This document shows, piece by piece, positions 1-8,434 of a stretch of 37,415 nt of DNA. The translations under genes and the position numbers were made by a program. Within the stretch, counting starts at the first letter, position 1, and each line of letters begins with the position of its first letter. Source of the DNA: Alistipes sp. (GTDB lineage Bacteria > Bacteroidota > Bacteroidia > Bacteroidales > Rikenellaceae); NCBI GenBank assembly GCA_021201825.1, contig JAJQED010000037.1:1-37415 (forward strand). The letters are read 5' to 3'. The notes under the pieces are model-generated. The model did no database searches. It was not told where the DNA came from and saw only the letters and a list, made by a program, of their open reading frames with translations.

Positions 1-27
1 GGTCAGTATTTGGGACCGTGGACTGGG

Positions 28-245
28 GACCTGTGTTTAAAGCCGGTAAGAACGGGTGGGGTTGGGGACCAGGCGGGGACCGATGTTTTGGGCCGATGCT
101 GAGTACCGGTGTTTTGGGCCGGTAAGGATGGCTGGGGATGAGGACCGATGCTGGACAGGTACTCAGGACCGGGGCGGAAGACCCGGGGCTGGGGACCGGT
201 GTTTTGGGCCGGTAAGGATGGCTGGGGTTGGGGACCGGGCGGAAG
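28..245. repeat. G-rich degenerate tandem repeat (about 50-bp units)
   Basis: A 33-bp stretch at 105-137 recurs exactly at 195-227, 90 bp later; it contains GTTTTGGGCCGGTAAGGATG. A shortened relative lies at 79-103 and a more diverged one at about 28-78 (GTTTAAAGCCGGTAAG). Copies are linked by variants of GGGGACCGG and GCGGAAGAC. The stretch is strongly G-biased on the + strand and continues to about 290 with further GGACCGG fragments. The short open frames across it just re-read the repeat and show no protein family. It lies beyond the rpsA terminator and reaches the window edge, so its full extent is unknown. No function is assigned. Confidence 0.75.
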
Positions 246-330
246 ACTGAGGACCGGGCTTGGGACCGGGGACCGGTGCTGAGGACAAGCAATGAGGGCC
301 GATGCCGAGGGCCATAACAGTCTTAACCCG

Positions 331-374
331 GTACAACAAAAGAAGCAAGGCCTCCGGGATGGAGGCCTTGCTTC
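331..374 (-). terminator. rpsA intrinsic terminator
   Basis: Perfect 14-bp arms at 342-355 and 361-374 with a 5-nt loop. On the - strand the stem is followed by TTTTGTTGT (331-341), a U-rich tail. It sits 38 bp past the rpsA stop codon. Confidence 0.85.
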
Positions 375-411
375 GAGTATCGTACGGCTCCGTGGGGAAC
401 CGGTGGATTTG

Positions 412-2745
412 CTATTCTTCAGCTTTGTCGGTTTCGGGAGCTGCTTCGGCTGCTTCCGCAGTGGGTTCCGCTGCCGTTTCTGCTACCGGAGCCTCCTCGG
501 CTTTGGGAGCGGCTGCTTTCTTAGCCGGGGCGGCCTTTTCGGGGGCCGACTGGGCCTCCATTTTGGCTTTCAGCTCGGCCAGGCCGGAGATATCCCCGAG
601 GGTGGTCTTCTCGACCGAAGCGTTGATCTTCTTCATCGAAGATTTGGTCGCATCGGCAGAAGCCCTCTTTTCAGCCCGTGCCGCGTTATCCTCGGACCTG
701 CGGGCCTCGTCGTACACGCGGAGGTGCGACAGGGTGATACGCTTGGTTGCCTTGGAGAACTCGATCACCTTGAAGTCGAGTTTATCGCCCACCTGCGGCA
801 TGGTGCCGTCCTGTTTTACCAGGTGCTTGGTCGGTGCAAAACCCTCGATATTCTCGCCCAGGGCCACTACCGCGCCTTTGTCGTTGATCTCGGTAACGGT
901 ACCCTCGTGTACCGAATCCAGCCCGTACTGCGACTCGAACTCGTTCCACGGGTTTTCCTCGAGCTGTTTATGGCCGAGGCTCAACCTGCGGTTGTCCTTG
1001 TCGATCTCGAGAACAACTACCTCGATATCCGCGCCTATCTGCGTGAATTCGGCCGGGTGCTTGATTTTCTTGGTCCAGCTTAGGTCGCTGATATGGATAA
1101 GGCCGTCTATACCCTCCTCGATCTCGACGAATACGCCGAAGTTAGTGAAGTTGCGAACCTTGGCCATGTGCCTCGAACCGACCGGGTATTTGGTCTCGAT
1201 GTCGGCCCACGGGTCGGGAGTGAGCTGTTTGATACCGAGGCTCATCTTGCGTTCGTCGCGGTCGAGGGTCAGCACTACGGCTTCCACCTCTTCACCCACC
1301 TTGAGGAACTCCTGTGCCGAGCGCAGGTGCTGGCTCCATGACATTTCGCTGACGTGGATAAGCCCCTCTACGCCTGCGGCGATCTCTACGAACGCGCCGT
1401 AGTCGGCCATAACGACAACTTTGCCCTTGACCTTATCGCCCACATTGAGCCCGCTGTCCAGGGCATCCCACGGATGCGGACTGAGCTGTTTGAGACCCAG
1501 CGCGATACGCTTCTTCTGGTCGTCGAAGTCCAGGATAACGACGTTGAGCTTCTGGTCCAGCTGTACGATCTCCTCGGGATGGTTCACACGGCCCCAGCTA
1601 AGGTCTGTGATATGTATAAGGCCGTCCACGCCGCCAAGGTCGATAAACACCCCGTAGGAGGTGATGTTCTTGACCGTACCCTCGAGGATCTGACCCTTTT
1701 CGAGCTTGGACATGATCTCTTTCTTCTGGGCCTCCAGCTCGGCCTCGATAAGCGCCTTGTGCGAGACGACCACGTTGCGGAACTCCTGGTTGATCTTCAC
1801 CACCTTGAATTCCATGGTCTTGTCCACGTAAATATCGTAGTCCCTGATCGGCTTCACGTCTATCTGAGACCCCGGCAGGAACGCCTCTATACCGAACACG
1901 TCCACGATCATACCGCCCTTTGTACGGCATTTGATATACCCCTTGATGATCTCGTCGTTCTCCAGGGCAAGGTTGACACGGTCCCAGCTCTTGAGCTGGC
2001 GCGCCTTTTTATGTGAAAGGATAAGCTGTCCCTTTTTATCCTCGGCGCTTTCCACATACACCTCCACTTTCTCGCCTACGGCAAGCTCGGGATTGTAGCG
2101 GAATTCGCTCACGGGGATAATACCCTCCGACTTGTAACCGATGTTTACGACCACTTCCCTCTTGTTGAGCGAAATGACCGTACCTTCAACGACTTCGCCC
2201 ACCTGTACGTTCGAGAGCGTGTCGTCGTATTTCTTGGCGATCTCCTCCCGGTCCCCCGAGACTACGATATCGTTCTCGAAAACGTCCCAGTCGAAATCCT
2301 CGTTCGACACTTTGGGCGTTTCTTCGCTCGCCTGCTTTTCGGCTTTCGCTTTTTTGGGCTCGGCTTTTTTGGGCTTTTCGGCTTCGGCCGTAGCCTCCAC
2401 TTCGGCGATGATATCCGGGTTGTTTTCGGCGGCTTCCTCGCCCACTTCCTCCTCGGCGAACACCTTATTCTCTACCGGGTTGGGTTCGGTTGCGTCGGCC
2501 AGTGCGATTACGGGTTCCTCAACCTGCACCTCCTCCTGTACCGGAGCGGCCGGTTCCACCGTCTGGTCGGTTGCGGCAACGGCCGCATTTTCGGTTACGT
2601 TTGCCTCGGCGACGGTCTCCTGTGCGATCACCTCGTCGGCAGCCGGAGTTTCCGCCTGCGCTTCGGCAGGACTTTCGGCCGGTGTCTCAACTACTTCCGC
2701 AGCTGCCGTTTCGGCCGGGGTTTGCAATTCCTTGTTTTCTTCCAT
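412..2745 (-). CDS. rpsA: 30S ribosomal protein S1 with long acidic N-terminal extension
   Basis: S1 binds mRNA through repeated OB-fold S1 domains and helps load it on the 30S subunit. The 777-residue product has six S1 repeats at about 183-246, 264-330, 350-418, 436-505, 523-592 and 610-674; motifs such as GVFVEIEEGIDGLIHISDLSW recur in the central ones. In front lies a roughly 180-residue Glu/Ala/Pro-rich region with a short Lys-rich patch (about 124-137), and the last 60 residues are again Ala/Glu/Lys-rich. Bacterial S1 is often about 550-600 residues, so the extra length is mostly low-complexity tail. The ATG at 2745 has no Shine-Dalgarno but an A/T-rich leader, usual in Bacteroidetes. 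Monocistronic, with its own -7 element (2816-2823) and terminator (331-374). Confidence 0.96.
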   Translation of the reverse strand: MEENKELQTPAETAAAEVVETPAESPAEAQAETPAADEVIAQETVAEANVTENAAVAATDQTVEPAAPVQEEVQVEEPVIALADATEPNPVENKVFAEEEVGEEAAENNPDIIAEVEATAEAEKPKKAEPKKAKAEKQASEETPKVSNEDFDWDVFENDIVVSGDREEIAKKYDDTLSNVQVGEVVEGTVISLNKREVVVNIGYKSEGIIPVSEFRYNPELAVGEKVEVYVESAEDKKGQLILSHKKARQLKSWDRVNLALENDEIIKGYIKCRTKGGMIVDVFGIEAFLPGSQIDVKPIRDYDIYVDKTMEFKVVKINQEFRNVVVSHKALIEAELEAQKKEIMSKLEKGQILEGTVKNITSYGVFIDLGGVDGLIHITDLSWGRVNHPEEIVQLDQKLNVVILDFDDQKKRIALGLKQLSPHPWDALDSGLNVGDKVKGKVVVMADYGAFVEIAAGVEGLIHVSEMSWSQHLRSAQEFLKVGEEVEAVVLTLDRDERKMSLGIKQLTPDPWADIETKYPVGSRHMAKVRNFTNFGVFVEIEEGIDGLIHISDLSWTKKIKHPAEFTQIGADIEVVVLEIDKDNRRLSLGHKQLEENPWNEFESQYGLDSVHEGTVTEINDKGAVVALGENIEGFAPTKHLVKQDGTMPQVGDKLDFKVIEFSKATKRITLSHLRVYDEARRSEDNAARAEKRASADATKSSMKKINASVEKTTLGDISGLAELKAKMEAQSAPEKAAPAKKAAAPKAEEAPVAETAAEPTAEAAEAAPETDKAEE

Positions 2746-2815
2746 TGTGTTAAAAAAATCTGATATTTAACCAGTTAGACATTATTTATAGACGCCTGCA
2801 ACGCAGACGGGCGCA

Positions 2816-2823
2816 CAAAGATA
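2816..2823 (-). promoter_or_regulatory. rpsA -7 element (TATCTTTG)
   Basis: Exact match to TAnnTTTG on the - strand, about 70 nt upstream of the rpsA ATG. TTTG words upstream lie 11 and 15 bp away, closer than the usual 19-21, so the -33 element is uncertain. Confidence 0.55.
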
Positions 2824-2881
2824 TAAAAATATCGCAAACAAAGATGCTGTAAGTGAGTATTTTGTTGGCTCCCGCGCCGTG

Positions 2882-3598
2882 TTACTGCGGCTCCCCGATC
2901 CGGAGTATCTCGAACTGCGCTTCGTCGAACCGGACTGAGGAACTGTCCTCGTAATAATCGTCCTCGTAATCATACCATGAGTCGTAGTACCTTTTCCGTA
3001 TGCGGAAGAGTGCACCCTCGGTCAGTAATTTTTCGAAATCATAGCCGAAGAAATCCAGCATTTCTTCCACGGTAGCCTCCTCGGGACCGTCGTACCAGCG
3101 GGTATCGCTCTGCTCGTCTCCGTCTTCGTCGTATTCGATTAGATGGAATAGCACCAGTTGGTCCAGGCTTGTAGCCTGCGGTCCGGTTCCCTCACGCTCG
3201 ATCATATAGAACATACCGTTGCCTAACGGGAAAAAACCCTCTGCGGCCATCCGCTCGCTGATCTGCGCCTGCAGGACGGCCTCCCGAGCCGCACGGTAGG
3301 CTTCATATTTGGCGTTGAGGAAATCGTCCAGTTCATCTTCGTCGTAAACCAGATCCATAACCGTTCCGTACACGCCGTCGCTTATCCCGGCAAGAAAGAC
3401 CTCCAGATCGAGCGTTTCCCGGAAAAATTCGAGTTCGGTAAAGTTGAACCGTACGTACAGGCTTCCAAGCAGGTAACTTACGGTGTCTACCCGGGTGCGA
3501 AGTTCTACCGGGGGAGAAACGGCCGACGGCACGGAAGAAGACCGGGCAGCACTGACGGCAAAGGTGCAAAGCAGTAAAACGGGAATGAGCTTTTTCAT
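2882..3598 (-). CDS. Secreted FKBP-like protein, degenerate peptidyl-prolyl isomerase fold
   Basis: The 238-residue product starts with a signal peptide (MKKLIPVLLLCTFAVSAA). Residues about 38-80 (DTVSYLLGSLY...FLAGISDGVYG) resemble the helical dimerisation domain of Mip/FkpA-type FKBPs. Residues about 120-165 read like the start of an FKBP domain: a GNGMFYMIEREGTGP stretch matching the usual GLqYkvlkeGtG, then DQLVLFHLIEYDEDGDEQSDT in place of D-x-V-x-v-h-Y-x-G-x-l-x-D-G. The rest diverges, and the expected active-site aromatics are not recognisable. The C-terminus is acidic and Tyr-rich. It is probably a periplasmic chaperone or structural relative with weak or no isomerase activity. It is divergent from the epimerase gene and has its own -7 element (3626-3633). 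The family call rests on pattern reading alone. Confidence 0.55.
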   Translation of the reverse strand: MKKLIPVLLLCTFAVSAARSSSVPSAVSPPVELRTRVDTVSYLLGSLYVRFNFTELEFFRETLDLEVFLAGISDGVYGTVMDLVYDEDELDDFLNAKYEAYRAAREAVLQAQISERMAAEGFFPLGNGMFYMIEREGTGPQATSLDQLVLFHLIEYDEDGDEQSDTRWYDGPEEATVEEMLDFFGYDFEKLLTEGALFRIRKRYYDSWYDYEDDYYEDSSSVRFDEAQFEILRIGEPQ

Positions 3599-3625
3599 AA
3601 CGGAAACGGGTTTTAATTAACGGGC

Positions 3626-3633
3626 CAAAGGTA
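3626..3633 (-). promoter_or_regulatory. -7 element (TACCTTTG) of the FKBP-like gene
   Basis: TAnnTTTG match on the - strand, 27 bp upstream of the ATG at 3598. It shares the short divergent spacer with the + strand element at 3674-3681. Confidence 0.5.
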
Positions 3634-3673
3634 ATAAAATAAGGAGGCAAACAGCAGCGGACGGTTAAATACA

Positions 3674-3681
3674 TATCTTTG
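3674..3681 (+). promoter_or_regulatory. -7 element (TATCTTTG) abutting the epimerase start
   Basis: Exact TAnnTTTG ending 5 bp before the ATG at 3687. Transcription would begin at or within a few bases of the start codon. No clear -33 TTTG is seen. Confidence 0.5.
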
Positions 3682-3686
3682 CAGGC

Positions 3687-4712
3687 ATGGAAATACTGTT
3701 GACAGGGTGCGCAGGATTTATCGGGATGCGCACCGCGCAAAAACTCATAGACCTGGGCCATAGTGTCATAGGCCTCGACAACCTCAACGACTATTACGAT
3801 CCGGCGTTAAAGGCGGCACGGCTGCGGCAACTGGGCATCGACCCGGATTCACCGTGCGAGGGAGACGGATACCGAAGGTCGGCAGACGGTCGGTTCCGGT
3901 TCGCGAGGGTCGATGTCGGGGTAAGATCAGAATTGGAAGCGGCTACCGGCGGCCTCTCGTTCGATGCCGTATGCCACCTTGCAGCACAGGCCGGGGTGCG
4001 GTACAGCATCGAGAACCCTCAGGCCTATGTCGACTCCAACCTGCAGGGGTTCGCCAATATCCTCGAGCTTGTCCGCGCCCGCAAAGGGGTAAAGTTGGTA
4101 TATGCCAGCAGTTCGAGCGTTTACGGCAACAGCACCGAAATACCGTACCGGGAAACCAACCGTACCGACAGTCCGGTGAGTTTCTACGGGGCCACCAAGA
4201 AGTGCAACGAGGTAATGGCGGCAAGTTACGCTTCGCTCTACGGGATCGAGACCGTCGGCCTGCGATTCTTCACCGTTTACGGTCCGTGGGGCAGACCCGA
4301 CATGGCCCCGTTCCTGTTTACTTCGGCCATCCTTGACGGCCGCACCATCGACGTATTCAACAACGGCGACATGAGCCGTGACTTCACGTTCGTGGACGAT
4401 ATAGCCGACGGGGTATGCCTGGTGGTCACCCGGCGGCCGGCAACCGCCGAGGCAATCCAATCGCCCAACGCAAGCATCTATAACATTGGTAATTCCAGGC
4501 CGGTTAACCTTATGGATTTCATCGGCACCATAGAGGAGCTGACCGGCAGGAAAGCCGTGCGCAATTACCTGCCCATGCAACCGGGGGACGTCAACGCTAC
4601 ATGGGCCGACACCACCCTCCTGGAAAAAGATTACGGATACGCCCCCTCGACCCCGCTCGAAACCGGCCTTGCACGGTTCGTGGAGTGGTACCGGGGTTAT
4701 TACGGCATCTGA
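3687..4712 (+). CDS. NAD-dependent epimerase, UDP-glucuronate 4-epimerase type
   Basis: A 341-residue extended short-chain dehydrogenase that probably interconverts UDP-glucuronate and UDP-galacturonate for capsule, O-antigen or exopolysaccharide synthesis. The Rossmann motif TGCAGFIG is at 6-13 and the catalytic pair Y167/K171 in YGATKK, preceded by SSSSVYG. The HLAAQAGVRYSIENPQAYV block and RFFTVYGPWGRPDMA (193-207) are typical of the UDP-glucuronate epimerase branch rather than GalE. The insertion after LNDYYDP (35-39) is also typical of that branch. Length is normal. The gene stands alone rather than in a polysaccharide cluster; RNase Z follows 28 bp later. The start is fixed by the -7 element just before the ATG. 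The substrate is inferred from family pattern. Confidence 0.88.
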   Translation: MEILLTGCAGFIGMRTAQKLIDLGHSVIGLDNLNDYYDPALKAARLRQLGIDPDSPCEGDGYRRSADGRFRFARVDVGVRSELEAATGGLSFDAVCHLAAQAGVRYSIENPQAYVDSNLQGFANILELVRARKGVKLVYASSSSVYGNSTEIPYRETNRTDSPVSFYGATKKCNEVMAASYASLYGIETVGLRFFTVYGPWGRPDMAPFLFTSAILDGRTIDVFNNGDMSRDFTFVDDIADGVCLVVTRRPATAEAIQSPNASIYNIGNSRPVNLMDFIGTIEELTGRKAVRNYLPMQPGDVNATWADTTLLEKDYGYAPSTPLETGLARFVEWYRGYYGI

Positions 4713-4740
4713 CCCTACGGAACGGGCGTTACCAATCCGG

Positions 4741-5670
4741 ATGAATTTCAAGGTCACCATACTCGGTTGCGGCTCGGCGCTCCCCGCCAAGGGGATGCAC
4801 CATGCCGGGCAGGTGGTCAATGTGCATGAGCAGTTTTACCTGGTGGACTGCGGCGAGGGTACCCAGAGCCGTATGATGAAATACGGTATCAGTCCCCATA
4901 AAATAAGGGCGGTATTCCTTACCCACCTGCACGGCGATCACATTTACGGCATATTCCCGTTGATATCCACCCTGGGGCTTCTCGGCAAAAAAACTCCCCT
5001 GAAAATATTCGCGCCGCACCCGTTCGGGGAACTGCTCGCGGCCGTGGCGTCCTTTATCGACAGCCAGTTACCGTTCGAGATACAATACGCCCCCATCGAC
5101 ACAACGTCGACGGATGTTATTTATGAGAATAAGGTATTGCAGGTTTCTGCCGTACCGCTGCGTCACAGCAAGCCGGCGGCCGGGTTCCTGTTCCGGGAGA
5201 AGACCCCGGCCCTCAACGTGCGCAAAGAAACGATCGGGCAATACGGGCTGGGGATAGCGCAGATAGTGGCGGCCAAGAACGGCAGGGATATCACCCTCGC
5301 GGACGGACGGACGGTTCCCAACAGGGAACTGACCTACCTGCCGTACTCGCCCCGCAGTTACGCATACATCAGCGATACGGCATATTCAGGCAAAGTGGCA
5401 AAACTGGTGGAGGGAGTGGACCTGCTGTACCATGAGGCGACATTCTCGGCCGAAGAAAAAATGCTGGCCCGCTCCACCGGCCACAGCACGGCGGCCGACG
5501 CGGCCAAAGCCGCCCTGAATTCCGGGGCGCGGGAACTGCTGATAGGCCATTTCTCGGCACGCTACAAGGACCCGGCCCTGCTGCTTGAACAGGCACGCGC
5601 CATATTTCCCGCTACCCAAATAGCCCAGGAAGGGCATACCTACGGCATCCCGCTCACACCAGGCGGCTGA
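4741..5670 (+). CDS. rnz: Ribonuclease Z
   Basis: A metallo-beta-lactamase fold endonuclease that removes the 3' trailer from pre-tRNAs. The 309-residue product has the zinc motif THLHGDH at 61-67, followed by further metal-site segments YISDTAYSG, LYHEATF, STGHSTAADAA and LLIGHFSARY. The N-terminal ILGCGSALP and VDCGEGTQ are characteristic of RNase Z. The ATG at 4741 is preferred over the in-frame ATG at 4669: the latter would overlap the epimerase and add 24 residues with no family likeness, whereas MNFKVTILGCGSALP is the normal N-terminus. It lies 28 bp downstream of the epimerase and is probably co-transcribed. It ends 4 bp from the convergent cysQ stop. Confidence 0.93.
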   Translation: MNFKVTILGCGSALPAKGMHHAGQVVNVHEQFYLVDCGEGTQSRMMKYGISPHKIRAVFLTHLHGDHIYGIFPLISTLGLLGKKTPLKIFAPHPFGELLAAVASFIDSQLPFEIQYAPIDTTSTDVIYENKVLQVSAVPLRHSKPAAGFLFREKTPALNVRKETIGQYGLGIAQIVAAKNGRDITLADGRTVPNRELTYLPYSPRSYAYISDTAYSGKVAKLVEGVDLLYHEATFSAEEKMLARSTGHSTAADAAKAALNSGARELLIGHFSARYKDPALLLEQARAIFPATQIAQEGHTYGIPLTPGG

Positions 5671-5674
5671 CCGG

Positions 5675-6535
5675 CTAAAGGAATTCCGGCATGAATTTAC
5701 TCTTACAAATGAAATTGGGATTCAGCAGGGATATCTTATTGTATTCCAGCCGGTCTTTTGACGGGAGGGCACGGGTGGCACCCTCGGCCACCTCCAAAAT
5801 AAGCTCCCCGGCGGCCGTATCCCACTCGTAGGTGTTCGAAGTGCGGACGTAACAATCGATAACCCCCTCGGCAAGCAGGCAGAATTTGTAGGAACTGCCC
5901 TGCTCGATCACCTCGGCATCGGGGAATTTGTGCTTAATCATGGCTATATACCGGAAAGTCTCCTCGTTGTTGTGCGAGCGGCTGACGGCTATCTTTATCG
6001 GTTCGTTGGGCTCGGTATTGAGCGGCAGACGGCGGGCATCCCGGTAAATATCCTCCGGCCGGAGAGCCGCCTCGCTGTCGGCTGACACATCGGACTTGAG
6101 GTAGGACCCCGTTTCCCGGTCACAGAAATACATTTTACGTATATACGGTACATAGACCACCCCCAATACCGGCCGGTTATTCAGCATCAGCGCAATGTTG
6201 ACCGTAAACTCGCCGTTGCCCTTGAGGAACTCCTTGGTCCCGTCCAGCGGGTCGACCATCCAGTAGAGGTCCCATCCCCGGCGCTCCTCATATAGCATTT
6301 CCCGGCCCTCCTCACTGAGCAGCGGCACATGGGTCAGGGCCAGGTGTTCGCGGATGATGCGGTGGGCCTCCTTGTCGGCGACGGTCAGCGGGGTCTTGTC
6401 GGTCTTGATGGTGACGTCGATCCGGCCGGCATTGTTATAGATATCCAGTATCGCCGCCCCGGCCCTCAGCGCCGCATTGCAGGCGTATGGGAGGAGGAAG
6501 TCGCGTTGCTCTTGCGTGAGTTTATCGGAGGCCAT
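5675..6535 (-). CDS. cysQ: 3'(2'),5'-bisphosphate nucleotidase (CysQ family)
   Basis: A Mg-dependent, Li-sensitive phosphatase of the inositol monophosphatase superfamily; it converts 3'-phosphoadenosine 5'-phosphate to AMP in sulfate assimilation. In the 286-residue product the metal site is visible as DKTPLTVADKEAHRII (46-61), SEE (74-76), DPLDGTKEF (95-103) and EWDTAAGELI near 232. The KEFL after DPLDGT is typical of CysQ rather than inositol monophosphatase. It starts 17 bp after the GH31 stop, so it is the last gene of a three-gene - strand unit (DUF4286, GH31, cysQ). No functional link between these three is evident. Confidence 0.9.
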   Translation of the reverse strand: MASDKLTQEQRDFLLPYACNAALRAGAAILDIYNNAGRIDVTIKTDKTPLTVADKEAHRIIREHLALTHVPLLSEEGREMLYEERRGWDLYWMVDPLDGTKEFLKGNGEFTVNIALMLNNRPVLGVVYVPYIRKMYFCDRETGSYLKSDVSADSEAALRPEDIYRDARRLPLNTEPNEPIKIAVSRSHNNEETFRYIAMIKHKFPDAEVIEQGSSYKFCLLAEGVIDCYVRTSNTYEWDTAAGELILEVAEGATRALPSKDRLEYNKISLLNPNFICKSKFMPEFL

Positions 6536-6552
6536 TTTTGTATATGACGTTT

Positions 6553-8127
6553 TTATTTCCCGTTAAGTATGAAGCAGGCCACGCGGCCGTCGCTGCAATC
6601 GACCTCGGTCACTACCGGGCCTTTGAACCTGCGCCCGTCACGGTCGTACCACGTACCCTTGGGCAGGCGTACCATCCGCTTTGTCTCCCCGGCACGCGGG
6701 GGGGCCACCAGGTAGTGGTTCCCGAGCATGAACTGGTCGTCGCAGTCCCAGAATCCCGACTTGGGGAATACATACTCCATGTGCCGGACCATCGGGGCGG
6801 CAAGTTTTGCCGTTTCGTCCACCAGGGAGGTGATATATTCGGACATCCCGGCCCGGAAATTCACCGCGTCCCTCACGGCCTCGTACAGCACCGGGTCGGT
6901 CACCTGCCAGGGCGCGAACCTTACCCGTGGCACGGGCATCATGGTTTCGAGGAGCAAATATTCTGCCATCAGGGCGTTGTCCGGCAATGTGCGTCCCCCG
7001 TCCGGCAGCAGGTTTACAAGCGTGCTGTACGGGTACCCGGTCATCCCGGCGGAAACCGTAGCGGTAATGGCAGAGGTTACCCGGTCCTGTCCGGGAAGCA
7101 TGGCTATGCCGTGGATATACGACCCGAACTTCCGGCCTATATAAGGCAGGAACTGGCTCATAGCGACATCCGGTGTAAGGTCCACCCATGCGGAGAGATA
7201 CTCATGGGCATCGGGCGACTCGGCCCCCAAGGCCTCCAGAACCCCCGTACAGTCAAACACAAAACCGTCGATACCTTTTTCCAGCGCGATTTCCCGCAGG
7301 TTGGTCCGGGCTTCATATACCAGTGTACCGCCCCTGAAATCGTAGCAGGCGGCCATTCCACCCTGCTGCGGCACGATAACCGGCTTGCCGTCCCTCCCGG
7401 TAACGAAAATGCCGTTTTCGACCCCGTCTATGAAATGCTTGCCGTAGGGCGAGCAGTAAGGCGTTACGGTGAGCATCACCTTGAACCCCATGCCATGCAG
7501 TTTGGCGGCCATGGCCGCCGGGTCGGGAAAGAGCGACTGGGAGAACCGGTAAAGCGTATTGGGCTGGGCCCAACCGTCCGCTATCACAATGATCCCCGGG
7601 GGGAAACCCTCGGAAAGAAGCCTCTCGGCGTAGGCGACGATCTCGTCCTGGGAGCTGAAATTACCCGGGTAGAAAGAAGTTTCGTACTGCGGCAGGGTGA
7701 ACCATACCGGGTCGGGCATCCCTCCGTCCGGGGCAAAATTGTTATGGCAGCACAGCAGGTATGCCTCCCGCAGGTTGCGCCCGCCCTTGTTCACCTCCAC
7801 CTTTTCGTGGGGGGAAACCAGGGTGAACCTCTCCCCGTCGAAAGTGACTTTCATCGGCTCGTCGCTGTAAATATAGCGGCCGTTGCTCGATAGGAGCACC
7901 GAGACGGTGTAGGTATTCTCCCGGGGTTCCATGGTCTGCAGGGAAAAAGGTTCGCCGAAAGGCTGCGGGATGGACCCGGAAACATAGAGTCCCCACCATT
8001 TTTCGCCTTTGAGCAGGTCTACTGTAGTAGTGTGGGTTTGGGCGGCGGTAAGGTTAGCGGCCAGCATGAGGACGGCTATGGCCGCCAGTTTCCCGAAAGA
8101 TTTAAGCAAGGGCATACGGTTTTTCAT
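6553..8127 (-). CDS. Secreted glycoside hydrolase family 31 protein (alpha-glycosidase)
   Basis: The 524-residue product has a signal peptide (about 1-29, ending AANLTAAQ), then a beta-rich N-terminal region, then the GH31 barrel. Landmarks include VIADGWAQPN (181-190), the strand GFKVMLTVTPYCSP, and IDGFVFDCTG with D292 as the probable nucleophile. D348 in LPGQD, followed by SAGMTGYPYS, is the probable acid/base, and ETMMPVPRVRF is the conserved barrel-end segment. FDCTG replaces the common WxDMNE and resembles the MYORG-like branch of GH31. The C-terminal beta domain (LVAPPRAGETKRMVRLPKGTWYD) is complete. The start overlaps the DUF4286 stop as ATGA (8124-8127), implying translational coupling. 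Substrate cannot be assigned; no SusC/SusD genes are nearby. Confidence 0.85.
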   Translation of the reverse strand: MKNRMPLLKSFGKLAAIAVLMLAANLTAAQTHTTTVDLLKGEKWWGLYVSGSIPQPFGEPFSLQTMEPRENTYTVSVLLSSNGRYIYSDEPMKVTFDGERFTLVSPHEKVEVNKGGRNLREAYLLCCHNNFAPDGGMPDPVWFTLPQYETSFYPGNFSSQDEIVAYAERLLSEGFPPGIIVIADGWAQPNTLYRFSQSLFPDPAAMAAKLHGMGFKVMLTVTPYCSPYGKHFIDGVENGIFVTGRDGKPVIVPQQGGMAACYDFRGGTLVYEARTNLREIALEKGIDGFVFDCTGVLEALGAESPDAHEYLSAWVDLTPDVAMSQFLPYIGRKFGSYIHGIAMLPGQDRVTSAITATVSAGMTGYPYSTLVNLLPDGGRTLPDNALMAEYLLLETMMPVPRVRFAPWQVTDPVLYEAVRDAVNFRAGMSEYITSLVDETAKLAAPMVRHMEYVFPKSGFWDCDDQFMLGNHYLVAPPRAGETKRMVRLPKGTWYDRDGRRFKGPVVTEVDCSDGRVACFILNGK

Positions 8128-8429
8128 TGAACGTCTTTAAGCAGGGTTGCGAACCACTGCACCCGGTCCCCGAAAAGGGGCTGTGCAACGGTCCTGTATT
8201 CGTCGAACAGCTCGCCGGCCAGCCGCCGGTATTCTTCCATACCCGGGCACTCGACCATAAGGGCATAGGTAGCCCCCTCGGAAGGATGCCCATCCCGCAG
8301 GACGCGGCAGAAACGCACACGGCTGCACCCGTTGGCCGTAAGCAGCGGGATGAATTTATCCCGGACCAGCTCCAACCACCGGTCGTGTACGTCGTGTTCG
8401 ACGAAAAACGAAATATTATAAAGGTACAT
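8124..8429 (-). CDS. DUF4286 family protein
   Basis: A 101-residue cytoplasmic protein beginning MYLYNISFFVEHDVHDRWLE, the hallmark of the DUF4286 family common in Bacteroidetes; function unknown. It looks like a small ferredoxin-like alpha/beta fold, ending QWFATLLKDVQ. The ATG at 8429 is preferred over the longer frame (from 8540): the family motif starts there and a TAACTTTG -7 element (8435-8442) lies inside the extra coding stretch. It leads the operon with GH31 (4-nt ATGA overlap) and cysQ. Confidence 0.85.
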   Translation of the reverse strand: MYLYNISFFVEHDVHDRWLELVRDKFIPLLTANGCSRVRFCRVLRDGHPSEGATYALMVECPGMEEYRRLAGELFDEYRTVAQPLFGDRVQWFATLLKDVQ

Positions 8430-8434
8430 CCCTG

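Noticed and set aside
56-250. Short open frame in the G-rich repeats at the left edge
   Set aside because: It only re-reads the repeat (the CFGPVRMAG segment appears twice) and has no start context.
302-1402. Long open frame antisense to rpsA
   Set aside because: Mirror of the GC-rich S1 coding sequence; composition is Ser/Leu-rich without any family motif.
4669-4740. N-terminal extension of RNase Z
   Set aside because: It would overlap the epimerase and adds residues absent from the family; MNFKVTILGCGSALP is the normal N-terminus.
6538-7893. 451-codon frame antisense to GH31
   Set aside because: Shadow of the GH31 gene, rich in His/Gly/Arg/Pro without recognisable domains.
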